Origin: Exophiala sp. HKRS030
Lineage: Eukaryota > Ascomycota > Eurotiomycetes > Chaetothyriales > Herpotrichiellaceae
Assembly (NCBI GenBank): GCA_023897205.1
Contig: JAHWDD010000001.1
Coordinates: 6,386,001 to 6,450,000, forward strand
Direction of reading: 5' to 3'
Length of the DNA: 64,000 bases
Shown here: one piece after another, positions 23,461 through 35,101 of the stretch
Layout of the letters: each line of letters opens with the position of its first letter
Position numbering within the stretch: position 1 is the stretch's first letter
Translations under genes and position numbers: made by a program
Notes under the pieces: model-generated
Told to the model about the DNA's origin: nothing
The model's database searches: none
What the model saw: only the letters and a program-made list of their open reading frames with translations

Positions 23461-24462
23461 TCAGTTCCGCCTTCTTTCTGTCCGATTCCTTTTCCGGATT
23501 CTTCTTCTCCTCTTTCCCTTTCCCCTTCTCCCTTCTTTTTTCCTCCTTCTTCTCACGCTTCTCTTCTCTCTTCCTTTCCTTCTCCTCCCCTTCTCCTTCT
23601 CCATTTCCTTTTTGATGTCCGCCTTCATTATCTTCTTGACTGCTTGCCCACGATTCTTGTCGAGCCGGGATTGCAGTTGCTTGGCACTTAGGCGGTCAAT
23701 TACGTTCTGTTGAGTCTCGGGCGGTGGAACACTGAAGGTAAGTGGAGCGATCAGGTTTTGTAAAGCCTGCAATCGACGTTCTGCAACTGTCACAAAACCT
23801 GCTGCAATGTCTACGGCAACAACCGGACGCTCGAGTGAGCTTTCTCCGATCAGTGACCGGAGGGCGGCATCTCTCACTATGGACGCTTTCAGTCGGCGAG
23901 GCGCAAAAAACTCCGCATTGACCTTCTTTAGGAACAGACTCGTTCTTGTGGCAGAAGTAACAGCAGCTGCCACGTCAGCTGCTATGCCTATACCAAGACT
24001 AGCGAACTGAGTAATGGGTTCGGGAACGAGACCCATCCCCCCTCCTGCCACCTGCGCAGCTTGGATGACAGCGTTGGGCCCCTGTGCGATTGAAAGGTTA
24101 TCGATGAATGCCATGAATTCTCGAGCCGATATAGCATGATCTTCGAGACAAGGCGCATATGCTCGATGAAAGGGCCGAGGCCCATCCAGAAGCGAGTTTG
24201 GTTCAATTTGAGGAATTGCCACAATACGTGTCAGCCGAGGGAACTTCTGTGATGGCTGTTGCGGCGGCGGCGGTATCCATCTTAGAGCTTTCGAGATTTC
24301 TTGTTCATCAGTGTGAGTTTCGGAGTATAGTGGTGGTGCCGGGGAATCTATGCGATTTGGATAGGCCTGAGAACACGGTGCAGGAGTCTCGACGGGAGGG
24401 ATTCTATGGTTGAACTCCGCCCCATCTGTGTATTCGTTTGGACTTGCTTGCCCGTTGTACAT
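23461..24462 (-). CDS. Conserved fungal protein with basic C-terminal tail
   Basis: Single-exon gene of 333 residues, a member of a widespread uncharacterised fungal family. The recognisable core runs from about residue 95 to 275. It starts with FHRAYAPCLEDHAISAREFM and AFIDNLSIAQ, continues with an Ala/Gly-rich segment (GIGIAADVAAAVTSATR) that may pack against a membrane, and then a conserved segment of the type FLKKVNAEFFAPRRLKASI. The N-terminal 90 residues are Pro-rich and disordered. The last 50 residues are almost only Lys, Arg and Glu and arise from a purine-rich strand, so the exact stop position depends on run lengths there and could be affected by a one-base error. Function unknown. 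It is divergent from the Zn2Cys6 regulator. Confidence 0.75.
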   Translation of the reverse strand: MYNGQASPNEYTDGAEFNHRIPPVETPAPCSQAYPNRIDSPAPPLYSETHTDEQEISKALRWIPPPPQQPSQKFPRLTRIVAIPQIEPNSLLDGPRPFHRAYAPCLEDHAISAREFMAFIDNLSIAQGPNAVIQAAQVAGGGMGLVPEPITQFASLGIGIAADVAAAVTSATRTSLFLKKVNAEFFAPRRLKASIVRDAALRSLIGESSLERPVVAVDIAAGFVTVAERRLQALQNLIAPLTFSVPPPETQQNVIDRLSAKQLQSRLDKNRGQAVKKIMKADIKKEMEKEKGRRRKGREKRSVRRRRKKEGRRGKGKRRRRIRKRNRTERRRN

Positions 24463-25084
24463 GATGACAGTTCGAATGTATACAAGGAGTTTGATTTAAG
24501 ACGGGTTTGATGCCCTTGGTGCCGCAATTCACGAGTCCATCAGGCGAGTATATATATCCGCCCATGTGTACTTGAGTTCATGCCAATGATCTGTACGTTT
24601 CGAATGCCGCCTATGTTGACGAGGCATTGCTTGATAGTTGAGGCACTGCCACGACCAGATACGGATCGATTCACGAATATACTCCTGAGAATAGGCCGAT
24701 ACTTTGAACAAAATATCGAAAAGTCGTAAGAGTTCCAGAGTGGAGTTGTCCCAGCCTCATTAACCCAGTTTGGCCATATTTGCGACAGCGCCATCACTAT
24801 TGGCCAGAGCATGGAGGATCTTCACGAAATCCCCCAACTAACTAGTGAACATCAGCCCCGTTCCAAATTCAAGCTTCTCTCCTCTTCGGTCTGCTCCGTT
24901 TGGCATGACGAATAGCTGAAATCTAAGCGCGCTCTTGGCCTTGCCATGTCAGAAGAAGAAGAAGATGGTCAGGCACACCAAGGAATGAACTCGCTTGCTG
25001 CCTGCCAAAGGTCATTCAGAGTCACCCATATCGACTCCGCCACTCAGCCACTGGCGGTAGTAGACGCTCTTGTGCAATCTCCAG
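24463..25084. promoter_or_regulatory. Divergent promoter
   Basis: A 622-bp region between the basic-tail protein and the Zn2Cys6 regulator. No coding signal is convincing. The arrangement allows the regulator to control its neighbour, but no inverted CGG pair was confirmed by eye. Confidence 0.45.
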
Positions 25085-26654
25085 ATGGTGGGGAGACCTG
25101 GACGATCTAAAGGCTGCATTACATGTCGAAAGCGACATCTCAAATGTGGTATGCAACTGGACTGCTTGTCGTTTCAGACCTTGTTGCCAGAAAGAAACTT
25201 CGCTGACCAAGAACGTCTTGATTTTGTGCAGACGAGGCAAAACCGAATTGCGCTCGATGCGGACAGAATGGCTATCACTGTGATGGCTACGTCGAGGTTG
25301 AGTTTGTCTCCGAGAACAACCGGTTTTCCCAAATTCGATCCAAGCCTTCATCATCGTTACGACTGTCGTCCGCGCGGCCCAAGAGCACTAGCCAGTCACT
25401 AGGCAAAACCAGCGTCGTCCTGTTGCGCCGTCAGCCCAGTATTTCATCAATGCGCGACGAGATATGCCTTTCCTACTTCACCTCGACGCTGTTTCCGGCT
25501 GGCGGCAACGCCGATATCCCCCCATGGCCTGGCCTACGTGCAGTCGACGACGAGAATAGCCTGGCATATCGATGTCTTCAGTCTTTAGCGAAAGTATACT
25601 TTGGGAGAACTCAGAACGCCCCTAACATCCTCTTGGAAGGATCTCAGACCTATGTCCAGTCGCTCAGCGTGTTGAACGCAAAACTAGGAAACCCCTTGCG
25701 CAGAGGGGACCCCGAGACTCTGCTCTCCATCACAATTCTCACTCTCTACGAGGTACGCTCCTAGCGTAACAACTCAATCTTGATGGATGGTTTTAAGCTG
25801 ACAATCGGGGTTAGATGATGGTCATGTCCAACACTGCCGGCTGGATCAACCATGCACTGGGTCTTGCGGGGCTGATACACGAACTAGGCCCAGAGATGTT
25901 CGTGGAAGGCCTGCCTCACGTCTTGTTCACAGCGAACCGATTCTTTACCATCCTGGCTTCTCTGGCCGTCTCCAAAGCTACGTACCTGGCAGAACCAAAA
26001 TGGAAGAAGACACCATGGTCAAAAGCCCCTACAGACAAGGGACAGGTTCAAGGTCTCCTTGATCTGATGGCCGAGCTCCCGGCATTGAAAGAGAAAGTCG
26101 AAAACAGTATGGATCTGTACGGCGTCTTCTCCAAAGCCTCGCAATTACTGCTTGACCTACAATCGTGGCGACGGAAATGGGACTCTAGCCATCAAGCCCC
26201 GGTCGCTGCTACACCTCCCGAACGAAAAGGAGACGAGAACGAGAATGACAATAGCAACAACTATACTCCTTCTACCATCCGGTCAAACCTAACATACCAA
26301 TCAATGCAGGATGCAAATGCAGTCTCCAATTATGACGCCATACTCATTTTGGCCGTCGAGCTTATGACAGCAACGTCGTTCTCCACGCCCTGGCCAGAGC
26401 AGACCGAGAGAGAGATCCAGGTTGCCCTGAAGCTGTCTCAAGAGGCGGCAGTTGAAATCGCAAGAAGTATTGACGCTCAAACCCAGGGACCGTACTCCAT
26501 GACCGGACAGTTCATGGCCCTGTATGCCATGCGCATGGCGTGGAAAGCATTCTCCGGGTCGGCAACACCAGAGGGCAGATGGGTGGAGCGGAAATTGGTG
26601 GGTTTCGCAAGTTCAAAGTGCCACTGGCATGTGGTCAGAGAGACGCTGCGGTGA
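25085..26654 (+). CDS. Zn2Cys6 fungal transcription factor
   Basis: Binuclear zinc cluster regulator. Exons are 25085-25148, 25232-25752 and 25815-26654, with introns of 83 and 62 nt, giving 474 residues. The zinc cluster is split by the first intron: GCITCRKRHLKC is in exon 1, and the last three cysteines (CARCGQNGYHC) start exon 2, giving the usual C-x2-C-x6-C spacing in both halves. The remainder is a fungal-specific regulatory domain, helical, with FTANRFFTILASLAVSKATYL as a recognisable segment. The start was placed at the Met five residues before the RSKGC motif. The target genes are unknown; the divergent neighbour is one candidate. Confidence 0.88.
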
Positions 26655-27006
26655 CACCCAACAGCATGGAGGAATGCTGCATGGATATGCCGAAGAGAGA
26701 TTATTACTGGGTTGATCTAAGCATCGCGGATAGCTGTAACCTCATTGCAGTGCAGATATTATTGGAGACATAGCTACCTGACTTGAGGCGCCCAAAACGC
26801 CAGCTGTGTTCCCTTATGTTGAACAACATTCGTACATTGAATATTTTTAAAGGCCTCGGCCGACGATTCTCCGATCCCTACCAGTCAAGACCGACCAAAT
26901 AAGCAGAACGCTCATGTCTTCAAAACACCCTCACCATTTCCCCCCTGCGGGCACGTTGAGTGCGCACACTTCCGTCGATATAAGTACCCTGACGTTTATT
27001 TCATCC
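26655..27006. other. Convergent intergenic
   Basis: 3' flanks of the Zn2Cys6 regulator and the glycine cleavage T gene, which face each other. No gene or repeat is visible. Confidence 0.5.
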
Positions 27007-28489
27007 CTATGCAGCCGGACGATAAAATTTATTCTCGACAAATGGCATCTTGGCAACCTCGGCCTTTCTCACACTTTTCCTCACCTTGAGGCCGACTTTT
27101 GTGCCTTTCTTATGGTATCCATTCTTGATATAACCCATGGCAATATTCTGCCCGTTCAGACTCGGACTAGGACTTCCAGAAGTAATGTGGCCGATAACTT
27201 CGTTGTCCTTCTCGATATCGACAATCTCGGCACCCTCGCGTGCAGCAGGGCCTTTTTCAACCAGGAAACCAACACGTCGTTGGCCGAGCGTCTTCGGTGA
27301 TGCAAGCTGCTTGTTGATCTTCTCGTGTCCATTGAATGGAGGAACAGGGTTGTCCACTCGGCGAGATTTACTCACGATCCACCCAAGTGCAGCTTCGGGG
27401 GAGTAATCTTGTCGTTCAAGTCATGGCCGTACAAGCACATGCCAGCTTCTAGGCGTAGAGAATCCCGTGCTCCAAGACCAGCCCATCGAACTTGAGATGC
27501 ATCCGCTGTGAGTGCTTTGGCAATAGAGGTTGCGAGTTCCGTGGCGTCTCCGCTTTCCGGGGGATTGAGATCTCAAAGCCGTCCTCGCCGGTATAGCCAG
27601 TGCGGCTGATGAGAAGAGATGGCGTGTTTGTGCCACTCTCAGGGAGGGTCAACTGCAGCCAACGGCTGGTGCCAAAGTAGAGTGTGTCGAGGTTCGTGTC
27701 AAGAGTGTCGTCTTCGGTATCATTGAACACCAGAGATTGCAAGATGGAGACGGCTTTGGGCCCCTGTAGAGCCACCAGAGCATGGTGATCTAGCACATGC
27801 CAGTTTATTTTGTCCTCTGAGGCAGACTTCGACTTTAGGAATGCTTGGCGTTCAGCCTCGATGAATGGTAAATCAGTTTCACGACAGCCTGCATTGGTCA
27901 CGAAATAGAATGAGTCCTTGCCAATTCGTGTGATGACTGTGTCGTCGACAATGCCACCTTCCTTGTTTAGTAGCGTGGATAGACTGGAATGATGCTTCTC
28001 AATCTCATTGATGGCCGTGGGTGTAATGGTCGATAAGAACTCCTCCGCTAGTTCACCGGATAACTTGTGCTGAACCATGTGCGAGACATCGAATAGAGAG
28101 GCATTCTCCCGAGTCCACAGATGGGATTCTCGATGTGACTGATCAGGGTAGTCCAGCGGCATTTCAAAACCTGCGAAAGGGACCAGCTTGGCTTTCAGAC
28201 TGACGTGTAAGTCGTGCAAAGGTGTACGGCTGAGTTCCTTTGGTGAGGGTGTCGTCGAGTCGTAGCGACGTTGTGTCTTGCACGCTGCAGCGGGCTTGTA
28301 TCGGATGGCACTCCATGTTGTTGCACCTGATTGCGATTTGAAGCAATTGCTGCCTGTAGACAGAGCTTTCGTCGACTGTAAGCGGCTGCTCAACAAAGTC
28401 AAGTTCCTTTGGAACGACGGCGACGAGGCTGTGCTTGGACCTCTTCTGGCAACAGCCAGGAGAGACTTGCACCCTCTGTAGGAAGACAT
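27007..28489 (-). CDS. gcv1: Aminomethyltransferase, glycine cleavage T protein
   Basis: T protein of the mitochondrial glycine cleavage system. It transfers the methylene group from the aminomethyl-lipoyl H protein to tetrahydrofolate, releasing ammonia. The gene has no introns and should give about 494 residues. The first 80 residues are Ser/Arg/Thr-rich and match a mitochondrial presequence. The enzyme follows: [63 protein letters not shown] and, near the end, [20 protein letters not shown] and [12 protein letters not shown]. Two frame breaks occur in runs of five C on the coding strand (27559-27563 and 27397-27401). Adding one C in each restores a continuous family-like sequence ([16 protein letters not shown] between them). 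Two compensating errors in homopolymers of one conserved gene point to sequencing error rather than loss of function. Confidence 0.92.
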
Positions 28490-29936
28490 CTTCTGGATGC
28501 TAGACCGGAGATAGTGTAACCTCGAGCTGATAAAACAGAGATACGATATCCAGAGATGCTTGGACTAGATCCGAGATATCATGCCCAGGAAGTAACGAAA
28601 GGTCTGTTGGTTCTTCCTTTCAACTATCTCAAGACGAGCTCTTCAACTCAAACTCAACCCGGTTGGAGTTCTCTCATGTGAGTGTCAATGGCGGGAAAGG
28701 CGTCGGACATGTGAGCGGAGTGGTTCAAATGACCGTCAGACAGTACTTTTCCCACCCAGTGTACTCCAGTGCCACCCTACCGGGACAAGCGAGTGGCTTG
28801 GCATAACTTTTGGGAGGAGTGCCCCAAATAATTTCTGCGCGCCAACTCCCGTACTCAATTTTCTTTTACACTATCGTCCTCCGTGTTCAAAGAATCGCAT
28901 TCAAAGCTTACGCATAGCATGCAACAACTTTCTCACGAGGGTCTGTTTGTCATGCATACCACAAGGTTCTCATAGGGGCCAGCTTTGGGAGAAAGTCCCC
29001 GGACCACCTGACGTCTTTTCGAGGATTGCTCAGGACTTGCCGAAAGGCGCCGCCATAAAAGCACAATCACAGCGGCTTATCACACGCCTTCCCCTCTTCT
29101 CATTTGAGACCTTCCTTCTTTGCCGGCTCTAACCTCATGATCGTTCGCATTCTCCGTTGAATCTCACCTGAGCTCACAGTATTCCTTTTCCAATGTCGAT
29201 GTGGTATCTGGATGGATGAAGATATGAGTCTGTTCCTTGGGCTTTCGGGCTAGATATTATTGAAGCAGCGGGAATGGGATCCGGGCGATGGTAGTTCCGG
29301 GGAAGAGATCGTGAGGGTTACACTGTGAGCGGAAGAGCTAGGTTCTCTGGAGGTTCAAAGAGTGGCTTGAAGGTTGCGCAATTCGTCACAAGTACAAAGT
29401 TATGCGATTGCTCGATCTGATATCCCTTGTGGAAGTCAGCAGAGTAACTCGATGGGGCTTATTCTTGAGACACGGAGACACATCACTTTTTGGGTCTGTG
29501 GCTTAATGTAAAGCGGCGACGAACATGCTTCACCCGACTCCTGGTTGGCAGAATCGTCGCAGATGTCCAGTCGAATGGACCAGACTCTTGATTTTCCGTG
29601 ACGCAAGAACGCCGTTCAAATGATGATCATATCAATCAATAGAGTCAAGCACTTAGACCTCCATGACCTCGAAATGAGCACGGCTGGTCATTGACGAAAA
29701 CGATTGTACACTTCTGATGAACTGCATCCCCTTTTTGGTATAGAAAGCAGAGTGTCGGATAGAAGACATGTCTTCGAGAAGGCCCCGATTCGACGCGGTG
29801 GCAGCAAGTACGTCTACTAGAACACTCATTATTTGTCCTCCTGCCAAGAACGTTCTAATATCATCACTTGATATACCAGCAGTGCTTGGTGTTGGAGCAT
29901 GGTATATTCTTGAACTTCGACATAAATTTGTAAATC
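28490..29936. other. Intergenic, T-protein promoter side
   Basis: About 1.45 kb without a supported gene. The left part is the promoter of the T-protein gene; the right part is the 3' flank of the Get1 gene. An open frame starting at an ATG at 29768 (plus strand) gives a short product but has no conserved feature and overlaps a minus-strand frame. Confidence 0.45.
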
Positions 29937-30717
29937 TTATCTACTCTTCTCGCTCTTGCCAGCCGATATCTTCACCTTCTGCTTGTCTGCACTTAGGTTG
30001 CCTTGGCCAAATTGTAGTGCGTAGACGATGAGTTCCGAGACCAGAGCGATGACCGTAGCACACGCAGTACTCCAGACATTGATGCTGACTCCTCCGTATG
30101 GACATCTAGGGAAGCCTAGGAGCCACTCGACAGGCCACGGAAACCAGCCACGAGGATATGTAAACACGGGTGTCTTTGCGTGCCAGAATTGCATTCCCAT
30201 TCTCAGACCGTTCGTCAATGTCCACCGCACAACCGATGCTTTTGTATCAAAGGACGATCTTGAAGTTGAAACGCTCGCGGCTAGCAAAGACAGACTGGTG
30301 TCAGCATATAACACTTTCATGTTGAGACTCTCGGGTCGTTTCCAGACCGCAGCCAAGGACTCTCGATCGTTGTACGCACCTTTCTGATCATGCGCCTCAA
30401 GCGCTTTGTCATGTTGGCGCCGTATCTTCGCCCATTTCGAGAACTCGTCTTGCGCCGACACCGCGTTCATTTCTCGTTTTAGTCGCACGACTTCACGACG
30501 CAGCCGGTTCTGTTCCTGGATGGCCTGCGATGAACCGAAGGGGAGACTGCAGTAGCACCGCCATAGCTGGAAGAGATTCAGCGTCAGGATATGCTATGGG
30601 AGCAATCAATCTCTGATGGTGTATACGTACCAGGTCATTTATGGGTTTAGCTCCAACTGTCTGGACGACATGGCAGGCTAGTTGGATCAGGAAGACGCCG
30701 ACGAGGAGGGAGACCAT
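29937..30717 (-). CDS. get1: GET complex subunit Get1 (WRB/CHD5 family)
   Basis: ER membrane receptor for Get3, part of the insertase that puts tail-anchored proteins into the ER. Exons are 30717-30631, 30566-30380 and 30280-29937, with introns of 64 and 99 nt, giving 205 residues. Helix 1 is at the N-terminus (SLLVGVFLIQLACHVVQTVG). It is followed by the cytosolic coiled coil that binds Get3, with the family signature LKREMNAVSAQDEFSKWAK and RRQHDKALEAHD. Two more membrane segments lie in the last exon, preceded by SFDTKASVVRW and including RGWFPWPVEW and VWSTACATVIALV. The third-exon acceptor (TTTGCTAG) was chosen because it keeps phase 1 and gives the expected SSFD junction. Confidence 0.93.
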
Positions 30718-31167
30718 TGTGTTTGTTTAAAATTCATACATGGACAGCGGAAGACAAGGTGCCGCTGGAAGCGGGCTCGTGAAGATCTTCGTTGAAATCT
30801 AAAGGTCCTGGGTCTCGTTAATGATCATTCATGTTCGAGTGGTGGTTTTCCCCACCGTGCGTGTGTGGCACCTCGTGTGGTAATGCCACTTTTGCAAACA
30901 TGAGTTGCACGAGTTAGCGGTGACGTACGTCCACAAGGTCGCCAGTCACGTGGTTTCGAACAACCACCACATATTGCTGCAGCGTATCTATCAACAGAGA
31001 CGTTTATCGACTGGTGGGCATTCTGCTATACTTTGTCGCTGAAAAAGATGGCCCACCACGAATCAGAAATTTTACCCATGAGGAGCTAGAGGTGAAATAA
31101 CCGACAGGCTTACAGCATGTCTTTGACATACAAAGGCTCTTAGTCAATGTCCTCGTGCTTATTGTCC
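30718..31167. other. Intergenic, Get1 promoter
   Basis: Upstream region of get1 and 3' flank of the beta-adaptin gene; both genes are read leftwards. No coding signal or repeat. Confidence 0.5.
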
Positions 31168-33660
31168 CTACATTAATAAATCTCTATGATTTCCCATGCC
31201 AGCTTGCGGATGCAGCACCTGTTGTGGCGCATTCTGACTGACAATGTATGAGTTTCCTCCCATGCTGCCTTCCGTGGGACTAGTCAGTATATCGCCTCCA
31301 CTGTTCTCGCTCAAGCTAAGATTTTTGAAGTAATCATCCGCCGCATCAATAGCCGCTTGATGACCAGCCACAGGTGTTCCGCCTGGTGTTGTGGGCGCTA
31401 ACAATAGAGGGTTGGCGAGATTGATGGGTGATCCCAAAACGTTGCTCAGATCCTCTTTCTTACGCTGAAGGGCTGGTGAGTCTTGGAGCCTTCGTGGACG
31501 AGCTGCTCGGAAAACCTGCTGCACTGGCTTCAGATATATTGTCGCTAGGGTGCCGATGCCCAGGCACAGTTCTTCCAAAGTCACTGGATCAAGTTTTTCG
31601 CTTTCAGCTGATATGGGAGGTTTGACACCCATAACTACCTTCTTCGCAGTGACTGGGTCAGCAGACAAAAGACGCCAATACATGTAACCTCGATCACGGA
31701 GGTCTGGATCATCTGTTTCTTCGGTGCACCATTTCAGAACTTGAGGCACAATAGATGAGCCCTTGGTCGGACGATGAAGGAAAAGTTTGACGGTGGCTGT
31801 GAGAAGAGCGAGCTGAACTTCGATAGGTTCATCATGGAATGTTGAAAGGTAATCTTGCAGCAAAGAGTCTGCATTATCGATACGATCTGCATACTCTCCT
31901 ATAATCCAGATGATGGCGGCTTTGGCTTCGGGTTCATCGAGCTCGTCAATTTGACCAATGACTGTTGATATGACAGACTCGTATTGGTTTGGGTACTTCC
32001 GAAAGATATTTTTAATGACGACTGTTGCCTCTTGTACAATGTACGGGATTTTCGCATTGACCAATTCTAATAACGTGTCGATGCACTGTCGCGCAGCAGG
32101 CTCGATTTTGATGGCCAATTTCCCAATTGCTCGTACTGCTTTGCGAACGAATTGAACATCGATTTCCGTGGCATATTCTCTCAGCTCTGTGAGTACGACT
32201 GAGATGTTGTTTTTGTTAGCCAGCATAAATATCAATTCGAGTTTGGTGACTTTAACATAGATTGGATCATTGTATTTGCAGAAGAATACTCGAATATCAT
32301 TCTGCAAAACCTCAGGGCGTTGTTGCAGGATCAGGATTGCGTTCCTGAGTGCTAGGTACTGGATTTCCGGCGGTTTCGCGAGTAATGTGATAACTGGTGG
32401 TGAAAGTTTGCGGCAGAGTTCATCGATCTTTCGTTGGTCGGAGATGTAGTTCATGAGGTACATGATAACACGTATGCATGTCAGCACAACGGCTGAATTT
32501 GAATGAGATAGACGGGAGGCAATTCTTTCCGCGAGCAAGAGGGCTTCGCCAGAGTCTTGAGGAAGATATGACATGAGTGCTTCCAACACATATGTCTGTG
32601 ACCATTCGTTGCAGTCTGGAAGAATAGACACAATTTTCGATGCGCTTGAGTAGTCGATGGTAAGTTTGATGTTCTCATTCCTTTCCCATATATCCTGCAG
32701 CGCTGAAAGGGCGCTAGCGACAACAGTAGGGTTGTCATCTTTGAGCATACGGTTCAACCTGTCGATGAGATCTGATCCTTCAATGAGTCGCTTGTCATGG
32801 TCGTAGATTTTGGCGACTGTGATTGCAGCTGTCTTTCTGACATAAGGATCCTGGTCAGACATCAATCTCTTTAGAGGAGTCATAGTCCCCTCCACAAATT
32901 CGCGAACATGAATGTAGGAAACTGTGCGCAAGGCAAGAGCTCGAATCAAAGGGTTCGGATCCTCCATGTCCTAAATAATCAGCAATCCTCCTTCCATGCA
33001 CAGAATATCCTCACCTGCTGGAGCACGGGTAAAGCTCGAAGCGCAACGTCTGGTTTCATTCGGGCATAGTGCTGCAGGTACAAGAAGGACCTTGCCCGTA
33101 AGTTAGCAGGGTTGTCTTTGAAACACCAATGCGAACGCCTACATTTTTTTAATCTCCAGTACTGGAATCTGCATACAAGCGATGATGTCCGGGAAAAGAG
33201 CCACCATATCGTTGTTGCTCATGGTCATATTGGCGACAATCTTTTTGAGAGCATTCTTTCTTGCCGTATGGTTTTTGTCCTTCTTTACTGGATTTGCGAG
33301 TTCTTGTCGTAGCTCAGCGACTTTGCCCTGTGAGGATGTGTGAGCATCTGGAGTTTCAGGATAGTCGATGAGGCCTGCTTCAGCGAACGAAACAAGTAGA
33401 TTGAATGACTTGCAAGTGCCACAGGAACAGGCCGTGGCCGCTGCCAATAGACCGACTTTTTCAGCAGACATCTCGCGACTCGTACGTCATTCTCAAGTCC
33501 TTGCAGCATCACACAGTTGTACTCTATGCAATGCTCCGACAGGCTGGACAGTGAAAACAGGTGCGAGACATCGAAATGTCTGGGTTTGCTTTGAATATGG
33601 GAAAGTGCGACTGTAACTTACTCTGGCAAAGAGCTTCGCATCGCCCTGACCTGACGACAT
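31168..33660 (-). CDS. AP adaptor complex beta subunit (beta-adaptin)
   Basis: Large beta subunit of a clathrin adaptor complex; the sequence type matches fungal proteins annotated as AP-1 beta, acting at the Golgi and endosome. Exons are 33660-33622 (39 nt), 33327-33143, 33090-33015 and 32970-31168, all in phase, giving 700 residues. The first exon encodes MSSGQGDAKLFAR and joins GKVAELRQEL, the standard adaptin start. The trunk of HEAT/armadillo repeats follows: IVANMTMSNNDMVALFPD, EDPNPLIRALALRT, DPYVRKTAAITVAKI, LPDCNEWSQTYVLEAL, PEIQYLALRN, KYNDPIYVKVTKLELIFML, IIWIIGEYADRI and DLRDRGYMYWRLLS. The protein ends in a short hinge without an ear domain, as is usual in filamentous fungi. AP-1 versus AP-2 cannot be settled by eye. 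Confidence 0.92.
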
Positions 33661-34118
33661 CCTTTAACACTCTGAGCAGCTTTGAATCTGCCAGAGATAA
33701 ACAATGCCCTATTGTTGAAGACTGAAAGAGACGACGTGGGCCTGTCTACTGTGGACGTCCCGAAGTCATGCTAATCGAAGCCTTGACGCTGCCCTTGCAA
33801 AAGAAGAAGTCCATGTATCAATAGAATCTGTCTAGAAGACGTGAAATGAGCGATGACAGAAGTATCGTCTTCTGGCAACCCCAAGATGTGAAGTATGGAC
33901 AGCAGGGAGTTGGATGATAGACAGGGTGCCGAAGCCGACCTAAAGTTAGTGGTGTTGGCTTGTGGTTCACCGGTCTTTTCGGGTCTACTATTTTTCCGGA
34001 CTCGCAACTACAACGTCTTCCACATCAGTACCCCCAATCCACTACTCAAGACTGCGACAGCAAGCAATAGAAATCATTGTTTGTCAATCTTAGGTAACCG
34101 TCTCGAACGCCACCGACA
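33661..34118. promoter_or_regulatory. Divergent promoter
   Basis: A 458-bp region between the start codons of the beta-adaptin and EMC4 genes, both secretory-pathway genes. No coding signal and no specific element recognised. Confidence 0.5.
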
Positions 34119-34763
34119 ATGACACCACCTCCACCGAAATGGGTGGTTGACCTCAACAATGGTCTGCCTCCCAAGTCCAAAAGCGCGGCCAGCATTCCAG
34201 ATCCTCCCGGTTATACGAGTTCAAAGGCAATCTCAGGAAAACAGGTCAGTCATGTTCTGTACATATATAGCACATATACTGATTGAGCACAGAAGTCACA
34301 ACTCGGTGCAAGAAAAGGCCCGACACCCGAAGAAACCCAGGTTTTGAAGATCAAGAAAGCCTGGGAGATTGCGCTCGGTCCGGCAAAGCAACTGCCTATG
34401 CAGGCTATCATGGGTTACATGTCTGGCAACTCGTTACAAATCTTTTCTATCATGATGGTATTCATGCTGTGAGTGTTATATTGGTGGCGATAATATGCCT
34501 ATTCTAATGGACTCTAGTTTCAAAAACCCCTTCAAGCCATTGCGCAAACCAACCTCGCCTTTGCGAAATTCGAAAGCGCAGGAACTCGTGGTCAGATGCT
34601 GGGAATCAAAGCCGTCTATGTGCTGATGCAGTTTCTGCTCCTAGCCTTAGGAATTTACAAAGTCAACAGTATGGGCCTCTTACCAACAACAAGAAGTGAT
34701 TGGCTTGCATGGGAGTCAGAAAGAGAACCACTGGAACGCGCTTACTTTGCATTCGGTCAATAG
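34119..34763 (+). CDS. emc4: ER membrane complex subunit 4 (EMC4)
   Basis: Subunit of the ER membrane protein complex, an insertase for multipass and tail-anchored membrane proteins. Exons are 34119-34244, 34293-34468 and 34518-34763. It starts with MTPPPPKWVVDL and GYTSSKA, then has KKAWEIALGPAKQLPMQAIM, which covers the conserved family segment, followed by MSGNSLQIFSIMMVFM at the first membrane helix. The last exon should continue with a segment ending in QAIAQTNLAFAKFES, a second helix (YVLMQFLLLALGIYKV) and a conserved tail. The acceptor at 34518 leaves the start of exon 3 one base out of frame until the AAAAACCCC run (34522-34530); a missing A or C there would correct it. Expected length is about 182 residues. 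Confidence 0.9.
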
Positions 34764-35101
34764 TGCACCATGTTTGGCACAGGAACGACGGCATCCCAGG
34801 AGGGTGTTGCGCCTATGTCCTGAAGTCAAGAGCCTCACAGCGTGTTTGCGGGTTTCAGATCGGTTCATGATATCTGGCAATGATTTCTTGAACCGCGACC
34901 GGGGACCTCAGTGTCAAGCACTGACGAACGCCATTTTTGGCAGAGCGGCAGAACGCGGATGTTACTGAGCGACCGCCCTTAGGTGCTGTCGTGACTGCTG
35001 AACACTCACCCGGCCTGTGTTCACACGCTGGCCAATACTTGGAGCAAGCGTCACTTCATGGACAAACTCGGGCGTTTAGTGGCTCAGTTGCAATTGACAC
35101 A
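34764..35101. other. Convergent intergenic
   Basis: 3' flanks of EMC4 and the Rtr1-type phosphatase, which face each other. Nothing else is visible. Confidence 0.5.

Noticed and set aside
29768..30031. 87-codon plus-strand frame with a hydrophobic middle
   Set aside because: Overlaps the end of get1 on the other strand and has no recognisable family; a spliced small membrane protein remains possible but unsupported.
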